Assembly (NCBI GenBank): GCA_016801885.1
Contig: CM028882.1
Span: forward strand, 1,736,001 to 1,800,000
Direction of reading: 5' to 3'
Length of the DNA stretch: 64,000 nt
Source of the DNA: Toxotes chatareus
Taxonomy: Eukaryota; Chordata; Actinopteri; Toxotidae
Shown in pieces: positions 51,601 to 63,600 of the stretch (position 1 is its first letter; each line of letters opens with the position of its first letter). The position numbers and the translations under genes were made by a program. The notes beneath the pieces are model-generated. The model saw only the letters and a list, made by a program, of their open reading frames with translations, was not told where the DNA came from and searched no databases.

Positions 51601-54600
51601 AAGGAATGTATTTTCCGTTTTTCTACCTCTGTAAGAGCTGTTGGGGGGATGCACTGTTTAAGGAAACCTCTAGGACAGATGATCTTTTATTTTCAGAGTA
51701 TCTTTTCTCGGTGCAGCGAGTTTTCCCTGAGTGGCTGAAGTCATTCCTCATATGACCTCTCTTTAATGGGCCTGTACTTTGGTTGTAAGTGGGGGTTATG
51801 GTTATTCTGTGCAAACAGTGTGGCTGCATCAACCCATGTGGAACTGACTCACACTGCTTTTTATTCATCTTGTGAAATTACATGGTACAGAGATTGCTTT
51901 CAAAACACATTGCATTAATAATGCAAGAGAGACCACAGTGACATTTTCTCTGTAAGATCATCACTCTGTCCACGATGGCAGACAGAAGGCCTGCCAGTTG
52001 TTGCCAGTAAGCCATACATATGGTCGAAATAGCTGAATGGCATATTGTTCTTACAGGGGTGTGCTGGGAAGGAAGGCTACACTGGATTTAAAGGTGACAA
52101 GGTAAGATATGCATGAGTAAGTTTGCAGTTTTGTTTTGTGTTTGACATGTACCCTGTTCTAAGCTGTAGATCTACAGAGTTTAGAGGAAAAGTTTCCTGT
52201 GTAAAACTCAGATCCTCAGCTGTCCTCCTGCTACTGAGCAAGTTATCCCATTAAATCAGCGTAACAGCTTCATGAAGGGTGTTCTTTTTTTTTTTTTTTT
52301 TTTTTTACTCCACTGTTAACAGACATTACAGGGACTTGATAGTTTATCATTCATAATAATGGACAGATATAAACAGGAAAAAATAAGGCATTTTGTTCCC
52401 AGTTTTGTTTGAATGACAGTTTTCCCACAATCCTAAACAAACTGAACCAAACAACAAACACACAAATGCCCATTCCAATCAAAGCAAACTCTGCTCAGTA
52501 TAAGTTAATAAGTAACTTTGCTGTTTGCTTTAAGAGGGCGATATCTTTTATGTTTCCGTTCATGAAAAATAAATGTGTTTTATTAATTGAGTCCTTTTAT
52601 CTTCTCTTCTCAAGGGATCTCAAGGTATTCCAGGCCTGGATGGTAGGAGAGGGGATCCAGGGCCTCCAGGACCTCCAGGACTTCCCACTTTTTACCTATG
52701 GAGGAACTCTGAGGACGACTGGACCGCTTTTAGGGTGAGTCTAAATGTAAACACGCAAACCACAATTGAACTGGAACGGCACTGAATCCTTGAGGAACTG
52801 GACCATACTGTAGCACCAGTATAGAATGTGCATGAGCGTCCTTTTTAGTTCAAGTGTCCTCTCAAGGTTGTCCAACCAGACCAATGTCCCCAGTGTCCTC
52901 ACCACACTTTGTCTATTCCTGGCTGCTAATGTCACCCTGTCTTAATACCACAATATTCCCAGCCAGCTCTCTATGGTTGAAAACACTTGTTTAGTTAATA
53001 TAGTAACTATAAGAAGTGTTGTAGTACTGTGGGTTTATTCTAACTTGGGTCTTACTATTTTGGAGTTTAGGTTATTTCCATTCTTTATGGTAGCACTGTA
53101 ATGGACAGAGTAATGACTGAGGTCTGAGAAGAAGATGAGATCACTATAAGGCTTGAAGGAGCATAAATACACAAGCAGTCAGGCAAACAGACAAAGGAAC
53201 AGTTTATCTGGATCATGCAAACCACTTCATTAGGAGGTAAAAGGGAAATATCTGTCAGTGCTCAGGAAAACTGTGTGCATGCAGCTATGGCAGGTGTGAT
53301 GGGTTATAGATGAACCAGTCATTCGGTCTGTTTAACGCTAACACTGATTGTCATAACATAAAAATAAGACGCCAGATGTAATGAACTGGATTTATCCTGT
53401 AATTTAAAATAAAAAAATGAAAATCAGTTCACAGCTATACTTTCATAACCCCAAAATGGAAGAGCTAGATTTTTAACTGAATTTCAAAGTAATAAAATGA
53501 GTGGCAAATGTCACCATGTACAGCTAACTATTACTGTCTACAATACGAAATGAGCCTCTATTCCAGGCACGGCTGAGTAATCCACTCCTTGTCTGTTGAC
53601 ATTTTAGGTAGATGGCCGTAGCTCAGGCCATATAGCTCTCTGTGCTCACACAGTCTATAATGAAAACTGAAGCATCTGCCAAGCATTGTTACTGGAGCAA
53701 ATCCAGACCTCGTGCCCGGGTCAGTTCCTGCACTTTGCTTTTAGACCCAAGGAACAAGCAGGGTCGAGCTGGCTGTCAAAGGCCTCAGTGTTGCAGCCCT
53801 CTCTGAGTACACCAAAGGCTCTGACTGCTCCTTCCACAGAGACACAGTGAGACTTCGGGAGGTCCAGCTCCCTCCATCAGTCTGAGCTCGACCTTGACAG
53901 GCTTGGCCAGCCTCCGCTCTTACCCCCCCAACTGCAGCACCGTTGCCAAGACAAATATTACCTGAAGCAGCAGAGCTGGGTGGTGTAAGAAACCTGAAGG
54001 TTTCCTGTATGCTACAGTTGACTGGCACTGCACAGACTCTCAGAGTGCAGTGACTAACAGCCATCATAGCACTGCACGGTGCACCGTATGGAGCTCTCAG
54101 CACTTTGTCACACACTCATGTTGTTTGGCTCCATCTACAGTCCCGAGTGTTACACGACAAAGTGTCAGAGCCAGGTCAACCAGCTGTGCTCAAGTAGCGA
54201 TGTGATCAGTCACAGCTGTGATTCTTGAATGGCTGTCTTTTAAGGTGCATTTGCACTGTCAAACTCTGTACTGTGTGGCCTGCGTGGGAGCTGAAAGTTG
54301 CAATAGACAATGAAACTGCAACAAAAAAAGAACATCTCATCCTGCCTAGTGGAGACAGTAGTTGCAACCTAAATGCATCTCTGATCACTGAGGGGAGATA
54401 TCCATAACAAGTTAAAACCCAAAGAGTAAAAAATTCCAGTCCCCTGAACAGTTCTGAGCATGCCTGCACAGAGAGAGTCACTGTGATAGTTTCCAATCCC
54501 TATGCCTAAACCACGACCTTTTCATAAAACTCACCAAGAAGTTTTTGTGCCTAAACCTAACCAAACCGTAACCGTTCCACAACCTTAACACGTTTATTTT

Positions 54601-57600
54601 TGTTGCCATGATGATGAAGATCCAGTACGCCTGCTACTGGTACTCCTCTATGGATTGTAACCAAGGATAGGTTAAAACAACCAATATGGTCATTTATATT
54701 GGAGGACCTGATGTGACTAACAGTAACTTAAAACTGATTAATTAAAATTTAATTGCAGAATCACTGCTTCTCTGACCTTAACCTGCCGGCAACATCCAAA
54801 AGAGCTATGAACTATGAACTAAGTGCTGACCAATCAGCTCAAACTACACAAATACTCCCGGTGTAAGCGAGCCTCAGATGGACTGTGATGGACTGCTAGT
54901 CCCCAGGGAAAACAAAAACCCCGAAAATCTGGAACTGTTAAAAACAGAGAAGAATGAAGTGTGTTGTGAGTTCTTCTGCCTTTGGGAGAGATCCACTCAC
55001 TTCACATATTGGGAGATTATCTTCAAAGCTGCTATGAGTCCTGTTGTTGCAGTCAGTCTTCTCAGAACGATCTTTCAAAGCCGAGTCAGTAAAATATCAA
55101 CACAAATCAAACCGTTTAACAGTGATTGATAAAACACTTGGGTGGGGGGGGGTTGAACTATAAATGTAGTTTGCTCTCTTCAGACACACTCCCTCATCAG
55201 TCAGCTGGTCAGTCACCTGACCTAAAAGCTTCAGCCTGCTATTTGTGTGGATGTGATCAAACACTTGTCCTACCTTGCCCAATTTATATATTTAATACAA
55301 CAGAATCCTGTTACCAAGTGTTAAAGTGAGCTTTAGGTTTCCTCATTAGAAGGCATGTCGGTTAGTTGTGGGACTCCCAGTTAGCCAAGAATATCTCTCC
55401 CTCATTCAGCTGGGACTACCACTTGGTTGATAGGTGATCCATTTCTTACATGTTTAATGTTCCATTCTGCTACAGATAAATATTGGATTAATATTCTTTG
55501 CAAACTGTAATGTAAATAATTACCAGTCATGACAGCTTTTTGCCTCCGTGCTCTGTTTCATAATTCTAATCTGCTGAGCACACATTATCCAATAACTGTT
55601 CACTAACTGTAATGTAAATACTGACCCACATTGTCTGTATTATGCTTCATGTCCTTCTCCCCCTCTCCTCCATTCCTAGCTGTCCTATCTTCCTCCTTTT
55701 CCTCCTTTCACCCAGCCTGGCCATCAGCAGGAGGGTCCCCCATCTGAGCCAGGTTCTGCTCAAGGTTTCTTCCTGTTAAAAGGGAGTTTTTTCTTGCCAC
55801 TGTCGCCTTAAGTGCTTGCTCTGGGGTCAGGCTCTGGGTCTCTGTAAAGCGCTTTGAGACAATTTTGATTGTGGAAGGCGCTATATAAATAAAATTGAAT
55901 TGAATTGAATTGAATTGAATTGAAGGTGTTTTTTCTAACACTGATACATACATACATGTTCTTAGGATGAATCCTTGGTCTTCCCATGATTGAGCACAGC
56001 CACACAGAGCTGCTTTCACAGCTGTAGACCTTTGTCAATGTTTTATTTTACAGTAAACCTTTAATAGGCCGTGACCTGTCAGATATGTGTATATCATTTT
56101 CATTTCTATTGTTGTTTTTTTTTTTTTTTTTTTTTCTCCAGAGATCAACCTTCTCTCAGATGCTGAGAGCTGGCTGGCCGGTGAGTAGCTGAGCTTTTAG
56201 ACTGGATCTGAGTCGTTCAGTCAGAGTTAGTGTCTGATTTATATTTCTCTGGCTCTTAAGGTGAGCCCTGGCCCTCCTGGACCAGTAGGTGAAATGGGAA
56301 AACCTGGCCCTCCAGTGAGTTTAACATCCACTATGTTTAAATAAATAATTCAGAATGATGATGTTGTCACTGTGGGTGAACAACATCACCCATAATCTTT
56401 CCCATTATTTTGACCCTGCTCTTGTCATAGTTCTCATAGTTAATGTATTTTTAAGGTTGTTATTAAACTGTTTGTATCATTAAGGGTATTCCTGGAGACC
56501 CAGGGAACAGAGGAATGCCAGGACAGACAGGAACCATGGTAAATATTGAAACTGCAAATCCTTTCTGTATCATCAGTAGCTGTATTATACCAGGTGACCT
56601 AACATTATGTGATTGTATCCTTGTATTAGGGTTACCCTGGGCCAAAGGGCGTCGCTGGCAAGACAGGGAGGTTGGGCAGGAATGGCAATCAAGGAGAGAA
56701 TGGGTGCTCTGGGCCACCAGGACTACCTGGGCTCCGGGTGAGAACTAACAGGATCAGGTTTAGAGAATCTCTCACTTGTTGCTGTGCCAATGATCAGCCT
56801 GCATCATTTGTGAACATCTGCTGTTGTCCAATCAGGGTCCCAGAGGTTTTAAAGGAGAAGGGGCTTTACCAGGGGAGAAAGGGGATGAGGTGAGAGTTTG
56901 AGGCGAAACGTCAAAATGATGACGATGATGACGTTTTTTTTTGTCACGTACCCCATGGATGCAGAAAAATGCAACCCATCCTATCCTGTCCAGTTTGCTC
57001 TTTGTGAACTAAAATGTATTCTGAAGTTTACCTGCTGTTACTGGGAGGCTTCAGCAGTTAATCTGAGTTAATCAGTTCAGATGGGTAACTTCCTAAATTC
57101 TGTGTTTTTGTTTCCTTGTTGAGCTGCCGTGTGAGGACAGTAACAAAAGGAAGGACTTGGGCTGTAGATTTGGAGATATCCACTCGATTTGTCTAACTCA
57201 AACAGCTGAAGTCTCATATTAGCTACAGATAAGCTTTTCAATTCATTTCTGCACAGAAACAGGAGTGTGAATTCTCTCCGCCATCACTTACTCTGAAAGC
57301 ACATGAGGAAGAGATCTTTGGTAGATAAATAGGAAAGTACTGATATGTACCTGGATGAACTGAATAAGTGCAAACGTCGCTGTTCCTCTATGTCCTGAAC
57401 TTCAGGGTTTCAGTGGTGAGCCTGGACCATGTGGAGACAGAGGGAGAGCTGGGGAAAAGGTCAGTATAAAAAGGATTTTGAAATAGTATTTTAATATGAT
57501 TCTATATAATAGAAAAGAATTTGTGGTTGACAGAGTGGTTGAAAACACGATGGACTGCGTGTTGTTTTTATGCCTTCTAGGGATCTAAAGGGGAACCAGG

Positions 57601-60600
57601 AGAAGATGGGCCTATTGGACCTTCTGTAAGAGTGACAACTAGTTAAAACTATCTGTTTAAATGGAAATTCTACAAACTTTACACAGAACAGTCAGTTTAA
57701 TCATCATGAGTAGTACTGCTTAGCTTGTGAATATAGCGTGAATATAATTTATTGTATATTACTGTTACAATAAAGCTTGCAAGTCATGGGCATTTATCAG
57801 TCATGGAGGACGTAATGAAAGATATATTTTGTGAAGTATAGGATCTGGGCTTTTTGGAGCACTAAGAGGCTCCAAAAGTCATGAAGGTGGAGTACTAAAC
57901 TCCCCTTCAATACTCTGTATTACTGATGTTAAATAGTCTCATATAGTACTGTACCATTTATTGCCTACTAATTTTCACTTATTAGCCATAACTATTAGCC
58001 ACTGTTTGCATGAAGAAAAAATGTATTATTGTTCATTATATCTTCCTGTTATTTATTTTATTTTCTGACATTCTCTTTCTACATTGTTCCACTGCAGCAC
58101 TTCAGTATAAAGCTGCAACCAATGGTTATTTTCATTATTGAAGCCACGGATTATTATCAGATCATTACTTTCTGTATAAAATGCCAGAAAATGTTGATAC
58201 ATCACAATGTCTTTAAACTCAAGGTAACATTTTTAAATGACAGAGTGTATGTGAGAGTGGGACAGACACTCTCACATACTTAGATTAACACCCAGCCTCT
58301 TGGAGGGTCTGTTTTGTCAAATCTGACTGCAGTTTGTACTTATCAGGGTCCTTTGGGTAAAAGGGGCGTTCAGGGGCTGCCTGGACCTCCAGGACCTCAG
58401 GTAGGACATTTGTTATACTGTGCTGATAAGATTGTGTCTTTTATCCCTTCACTCAAATGTCTCACCATGTTCATTTCTCCTTTTTAATCAGGGAGACTCT
58501 GGACATGATGGAATGAAGGGTCCTCCAGGACTAGAGGTGAGCATGCATTAGTGCTCCTACCTGTTTCACAATGTTCACACAAGTGCTACGTGCTGCTGAT
58601 GACAAGAGATGACAAGAAACTCTAATGATCAGTTGGAATTTCCTAGGGTGCACCAGGGGCCACAGGCAGCATAGGACCACCTGGACTGAATGGGTCTGAG
58701 GTGAGTTTATATCAGGAGGCTTCATATTCCTTCATATAGTCATTCATTTAATTTTAGTTTCAATCAGCAGTGAAATACAGATATGAAGGTTTATGGTGTT
58801 TCTCTTTGTCCTGTACAGGGGGTTCAAGGTCCAGCTGGTCCACGAGGTCGTAAAGGCCCTCAAGTATGTCCTCCAGTTCACCTGTTAGGCTTTACATGAT
58901 GGAGAGTCAGTGCAGCAGTGTAATTATTTAGTCGTATTGTATCTCTAACAGGGACCATCAGGATTAGCAGGAGAGACAGGCTCACCTGGACCTCGAGGGA
59001 CTCAGGTAACTTTAATCTGAGAATGCTGTTCTTGCCTGTATCCTTGTTTAGATTGCACAGTAATAACCAAACTGACAACTCTGATAAGTTCTTCAACAAT
59101 TTTATCAACTCAGATCTTCTCTTACTTGAACTATAGCTGTAAGAAAATCAACTTGAAATAATAAAGAGACAAAAACAGGACTTTGGAAAGTTAGTGGGAC
59201 TGTGAGGCTTCGTGTGAGCTTTCAAAGACAGATTCATGAAACTCTCTCAGCTGCACAAACCTGTTGCAAATCACTCGTTTCACACTGAGGGGATGTGTGT
59301 GTTTGTGAGATGGGATTTTTAACAATCAGTGGAACCTAAAACTGTGGTGCTATCTCTAACTCTAAATTCTTTACTATAATTCTAAAATCAAAGTGTTTTC
59401 CCTCTGTGAAGAAGGGCAGTCTATCTGTTCATGACTTGTGTGACAGGGCTGGCCCACTTCTAAATGTTACTCATATCTAAGAGAAAACTCTAAATACAAG
59501 AAAACTGGTGAGTGCCTCGGATTCTCTTAAATTGCTTGCACCTGCCACTTAAGGCCAAATCTGTTTGTAAGACTGGTTCTTGCATTTTGGTCGTGTATCA
59601 TGATCACAGTGATTGTTGTTTGGTTTTATGGTTCAGAAACACACATTTCTATTGTTTCCAGGCTCAAGTTTGATGCACAATATCTTGTGTATTATGTTTT
59701 TTTTATTGGTTTGTGTTTTGTCAGGGTCAATCAGGCAACGATGGCCCTTCTGGTCCTAAAGGGGAAATGGTAAGTTTTAGTACAATTATCTGGAAAGTTG
59801 TGTTTGTTCAGTGAACTAATTTAATCAACTGATGATGCTGATGCCCTCGCTGTCTCTGACAGGGTGAAGTAGGACCTATGGGGATAAAAGGATTGCCCGG
59901 CATTGAAGGGCCCATGGTAAATAATGAGTTCATTATCTCTAATGTTCAATTGTTATTATCAGTAACTAAACTACATATCACGAATACAGTATGCTGCTCA
60001 CATGATCGTCTGTAATTAATGTACATGTGTGCTACAATAAGTAAAATCTTACAGGTGAACAGTGCATTTTTTTTGGTTTCTTTGGCTCCAGACTACGCTC
60101 TGCATGAGTTGTTGCCAGATCTGTAGACCTGAGTCACAGTTTCAAAATTGAGGACTTGAGCCTTGACTTGGAAACTCAAGTTTTGACCTAAATAAACATT
60201 AGAGCCATGAAACTAGGCAGACTATGACTTTTAAAGTATTAATGAAGACTGGCTGTCCCCCATGTGGCTCACATCTGACTGAGTCAGTCCCTGTTTCATA
60301 CACAGATTCCCACATGTCTTTCTTTTCACTATGCTGCCACCTGCTGTTACGCCTCCGTGTTCATCACGTGGCTCTGCTCCAAGACCCATGACTGCTAACA
60401 CTTTGGAAATATTGATAGCTAATAGTTTTATTTTTGTTCTTTATATCACCAGTCAAAACTAGCCCCAGTTTGAATTCCAGCTACGTGAAGAGTGAGCAAA
60501 CTTGGGAGATGTTAGACACAGCAGATATTTTCCATCTGTGTGTTGTTACTACACAAACATGTTCGTATTTTAGGATTCAGCATGCTCTGTCTGCTCTTTC

Positions 60601-63600
60601 AGGGGATGAATGGAAGTCCTGGTCCAAAAGGATTTGCAGGTGGCACAGTGAGTTCAATTATATGTCAACATTAGCATTTAGTTTTTGGTCACTAGAGGCA
60701 GAAGAAGATGGATTATGGTCATTTGATAAATTTATTATGGCTAACACGTTGGCCTCATTGTGCTGGGAAGACACTGTATGAATTCGGTTCATTTAATATA
60801 TTGATTACTTTACCAATTCTAACCCTAGGTTGGTTGTAACTGACTAATTTTAGAATCAAATGCCAAACATCTGGTAAATCACAGCATCTGATTCCTGCCA
60901 GGTCAGAACTTTGGGTCAGCTGTCTACACTTACACAGCCAGAGTTTCCCATGGCTTCACATGGCTTCTGTCAAAATGTATTATAAACTGTACTGATCTTG
61001 TTTTAATATAGCTGGAGTAGTATTTTCCATGCTGTAGCCAACTGTAGTCTTGACTGAGACTGTGTTGTGGTAGAAATGAAACAGACCATACTGTCTTAAT
61101 ATTCCAGCTATCTGAGGCTCAGAATAGAAATACTTTATTGGACCTGTCAGTGGACAAACATACTTGAGGAGCAGGTGTTTACACTCAGTATGAGAAGGAC
61201 GTCTTAACTGAAGACAGTTGTATCTTTTGGCTGCGCAGAAAGACAGTTCAAAACATATAGTGTGAGTCAACACAATGTACAGGATTAGTTACAAACTTAC
61301 AGTATCTGCCAATAATTATCTCAGCAAGAAGCTGAAAGAAGCAAATGAGGTCCAAAAAATTCTCAGTGGGTTGTTGCAATATATTTTGTTTTAACATGAA
61401 ATATTGATTAATTCAGCTGTAAGTGAAAACCTATAGTTTTATTTTTCAGTCTTTTCTATGGATTAAAAGATAAGATGAGGTGAATTAAACTGGAAGTGAT
61501 TTGAGTCAATGGAAAAAACATTCTAATGTGATATTATTACTGACCACGTAATGTCATGTTTATGTTCAGGGTTTCAGAGGACTGGATGGTGACAGTGGAG
61601 AGGCTGGACCCAAAGGAGACAGAGTAAGAAGAAGTCATCATTGGTGATGGACTGTAAAATGAAACTAAATCCATAAAGCTGAATCCCCCAAGAATTCAGA
61701 TTCAGAAGTGGTGATAGAAACTTGTCTCACCACTACTTTATTTTCACCTAATCCAAAAATTATGAATTAACCCTGAATTTGACTGAAGGGGATGGATTTC
61801 ACGAGGGATGTGAAAATAAATTTATATAAAATCACTTGCAAGGTTTTTTTTTTTTTTTTTTTACATATTTACAGAAAACAAAGGACATCACTGTGATGAG
61901 CAGTAACAGTCTCTGTCTAATGCCAGTGAGACTGCTGCTGCTTGTGTTTCCCTAATTTGTCCCATAACCCCATACAGCACCACTTTTAGAACTAAACCTC
62001 TGAACGTATTGTTCCCTTAGGGGCCGAAAGGGGTTGCAGGAATCCAGGGTCATCAGGGACAGAGGGGTGAACGTGGCATCTCAGGCCCTCCAGGGGTGAG
62101 AGGTCAACCTGGGCCCCAAGGAAAAGAGGTGCAGATCATGGTCTGATTGTAGGAGGAGATCATGAATGAAAGATAATATGAAACAACATTCCAGCTCTGA
62201 GCTAACTTGTTGAAAGATTTACTTTCTCATACATATGAGTCTGCATAAATATATACCATATAAATATGTACTGATATGCAGTTCTTCTTGGATGTAGCCA
62301 TTAGAACTCACATACGGTTTAAGCATTATTTTGATTTTATGGATTCAAACACCTATAGTGAAGTGGAAGAGTTTGTTATATGCCACAGTTCTTATGACTT
62401 TTCTTGTCATGCCTCCTTAGGGCGAGGACGGGGAGGCCGGTCACCAGGGAGTAGTTGGGGAACAGGGGCCAAAGGTCAGAGGTTTTTATTGCTGCCTGGT
62501 TATGTATAAGCTAGTAAAACGGAGCCATATCATGTCACAGCCTATTGTCCACAGGGGACATGTTTTTACACAGCATTGCTCTGAACAAAGACTGACAAAG
62601 CTTTTGAACCATGTGATGATGATAGATGACCACTGATGTAACACTGCTCCTGTTAGTGCCACTGCTTCTAGTATTGGTAATGATTTTAGTGCCTGCAATT
62701 CAACAACAATATGACCATCTGTGTAGTCTAAGAATGCATAAACAAACAGGAATTAGGATTGTCAAACCATTCATACTAACAACAAATCTAACAAATCTGT
62801 TTTCATATTTAAGGGCAACAGAGGCACCCCAGGACAAAAGGGGAAGTTAGGACTCAAAGGACAAAGGGTAATTATTACCTGGACATTAGAAACTCATATT
62901 AATCAATATCAGATTCTTGCATTGAAAATACATTTATTATTTTAAAAGCTGTTTTTGTTTCTTGACTTCTTGCATACATTGATTTACAGGGTCGCCCAGG
63001 GCTCCCTGCTCCGTTTGGTCTACCTGGTATGCTGGTAAGAATGAACAGATATAAGCTCATCAAGTCTGATTTACCTGTAATCACTAAACCACATTTGTGT
63101 ATCTGTTTCTGTGCATATGTTGTTACAGGGTTTCAGAGGCCGAGTTGGGACTGAGGGAGCAGAAGGAAAGCCTGGTACACAGGTTCCCATTTCATAACTT
63201 TTCATCTCATAAAATTCTGTTTTTGCTGCATTTCTTACTTTTATCCAGCTCCATCAAACCATTTCAGTTTTTTTTAATAACATTGAGACACATTTGTAAT
63301 GTCGTATGTCTTATATGCAGGGTGTTCCTGGTTCTGCTGGCCCTCCTGGCCCTAAAGGAGACAGAGTGAGTTGTTCCCTTTTAATCCCACTAACAGGGGA
63401 CTGGATGAGGTTATGATCAGTTCAGCGAGGATTCAGGCACACAACATTAGACTGTTTGTATCTTAGAAGTGCACAGATTACAAAATATACACAATCTGGC
63501 TCTTTGCACATCAGTTTTTCATGAAACATTGTTTGGGAAATTGAGCCAAAGCATACATAAAATACTGGAAATTCCCCAGAGGCCAAATCTACAAACCTTG

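Larger units (their letters stand above)
48730..52056 (+). other. Collagen intron 7 (3.3 kb)
   Basis: It contains an antisense gene-like unit (49160-49977) and a piggyBac MITE (50019-50538) side by side, then a (TG)n run at 51396-51433. The rest is featureless. Confidence 0.6.

Noticed and set aside
53613..53640. tRNA A-box-like GGCCGTAGCTCAGGCC
   Set aside because: No cloverleaf or B box follows.
53741..54115. 124-codon minus frame in collagen intron 9
   Set aside because: No domain, splice or poly(A) support and composition like the intron.
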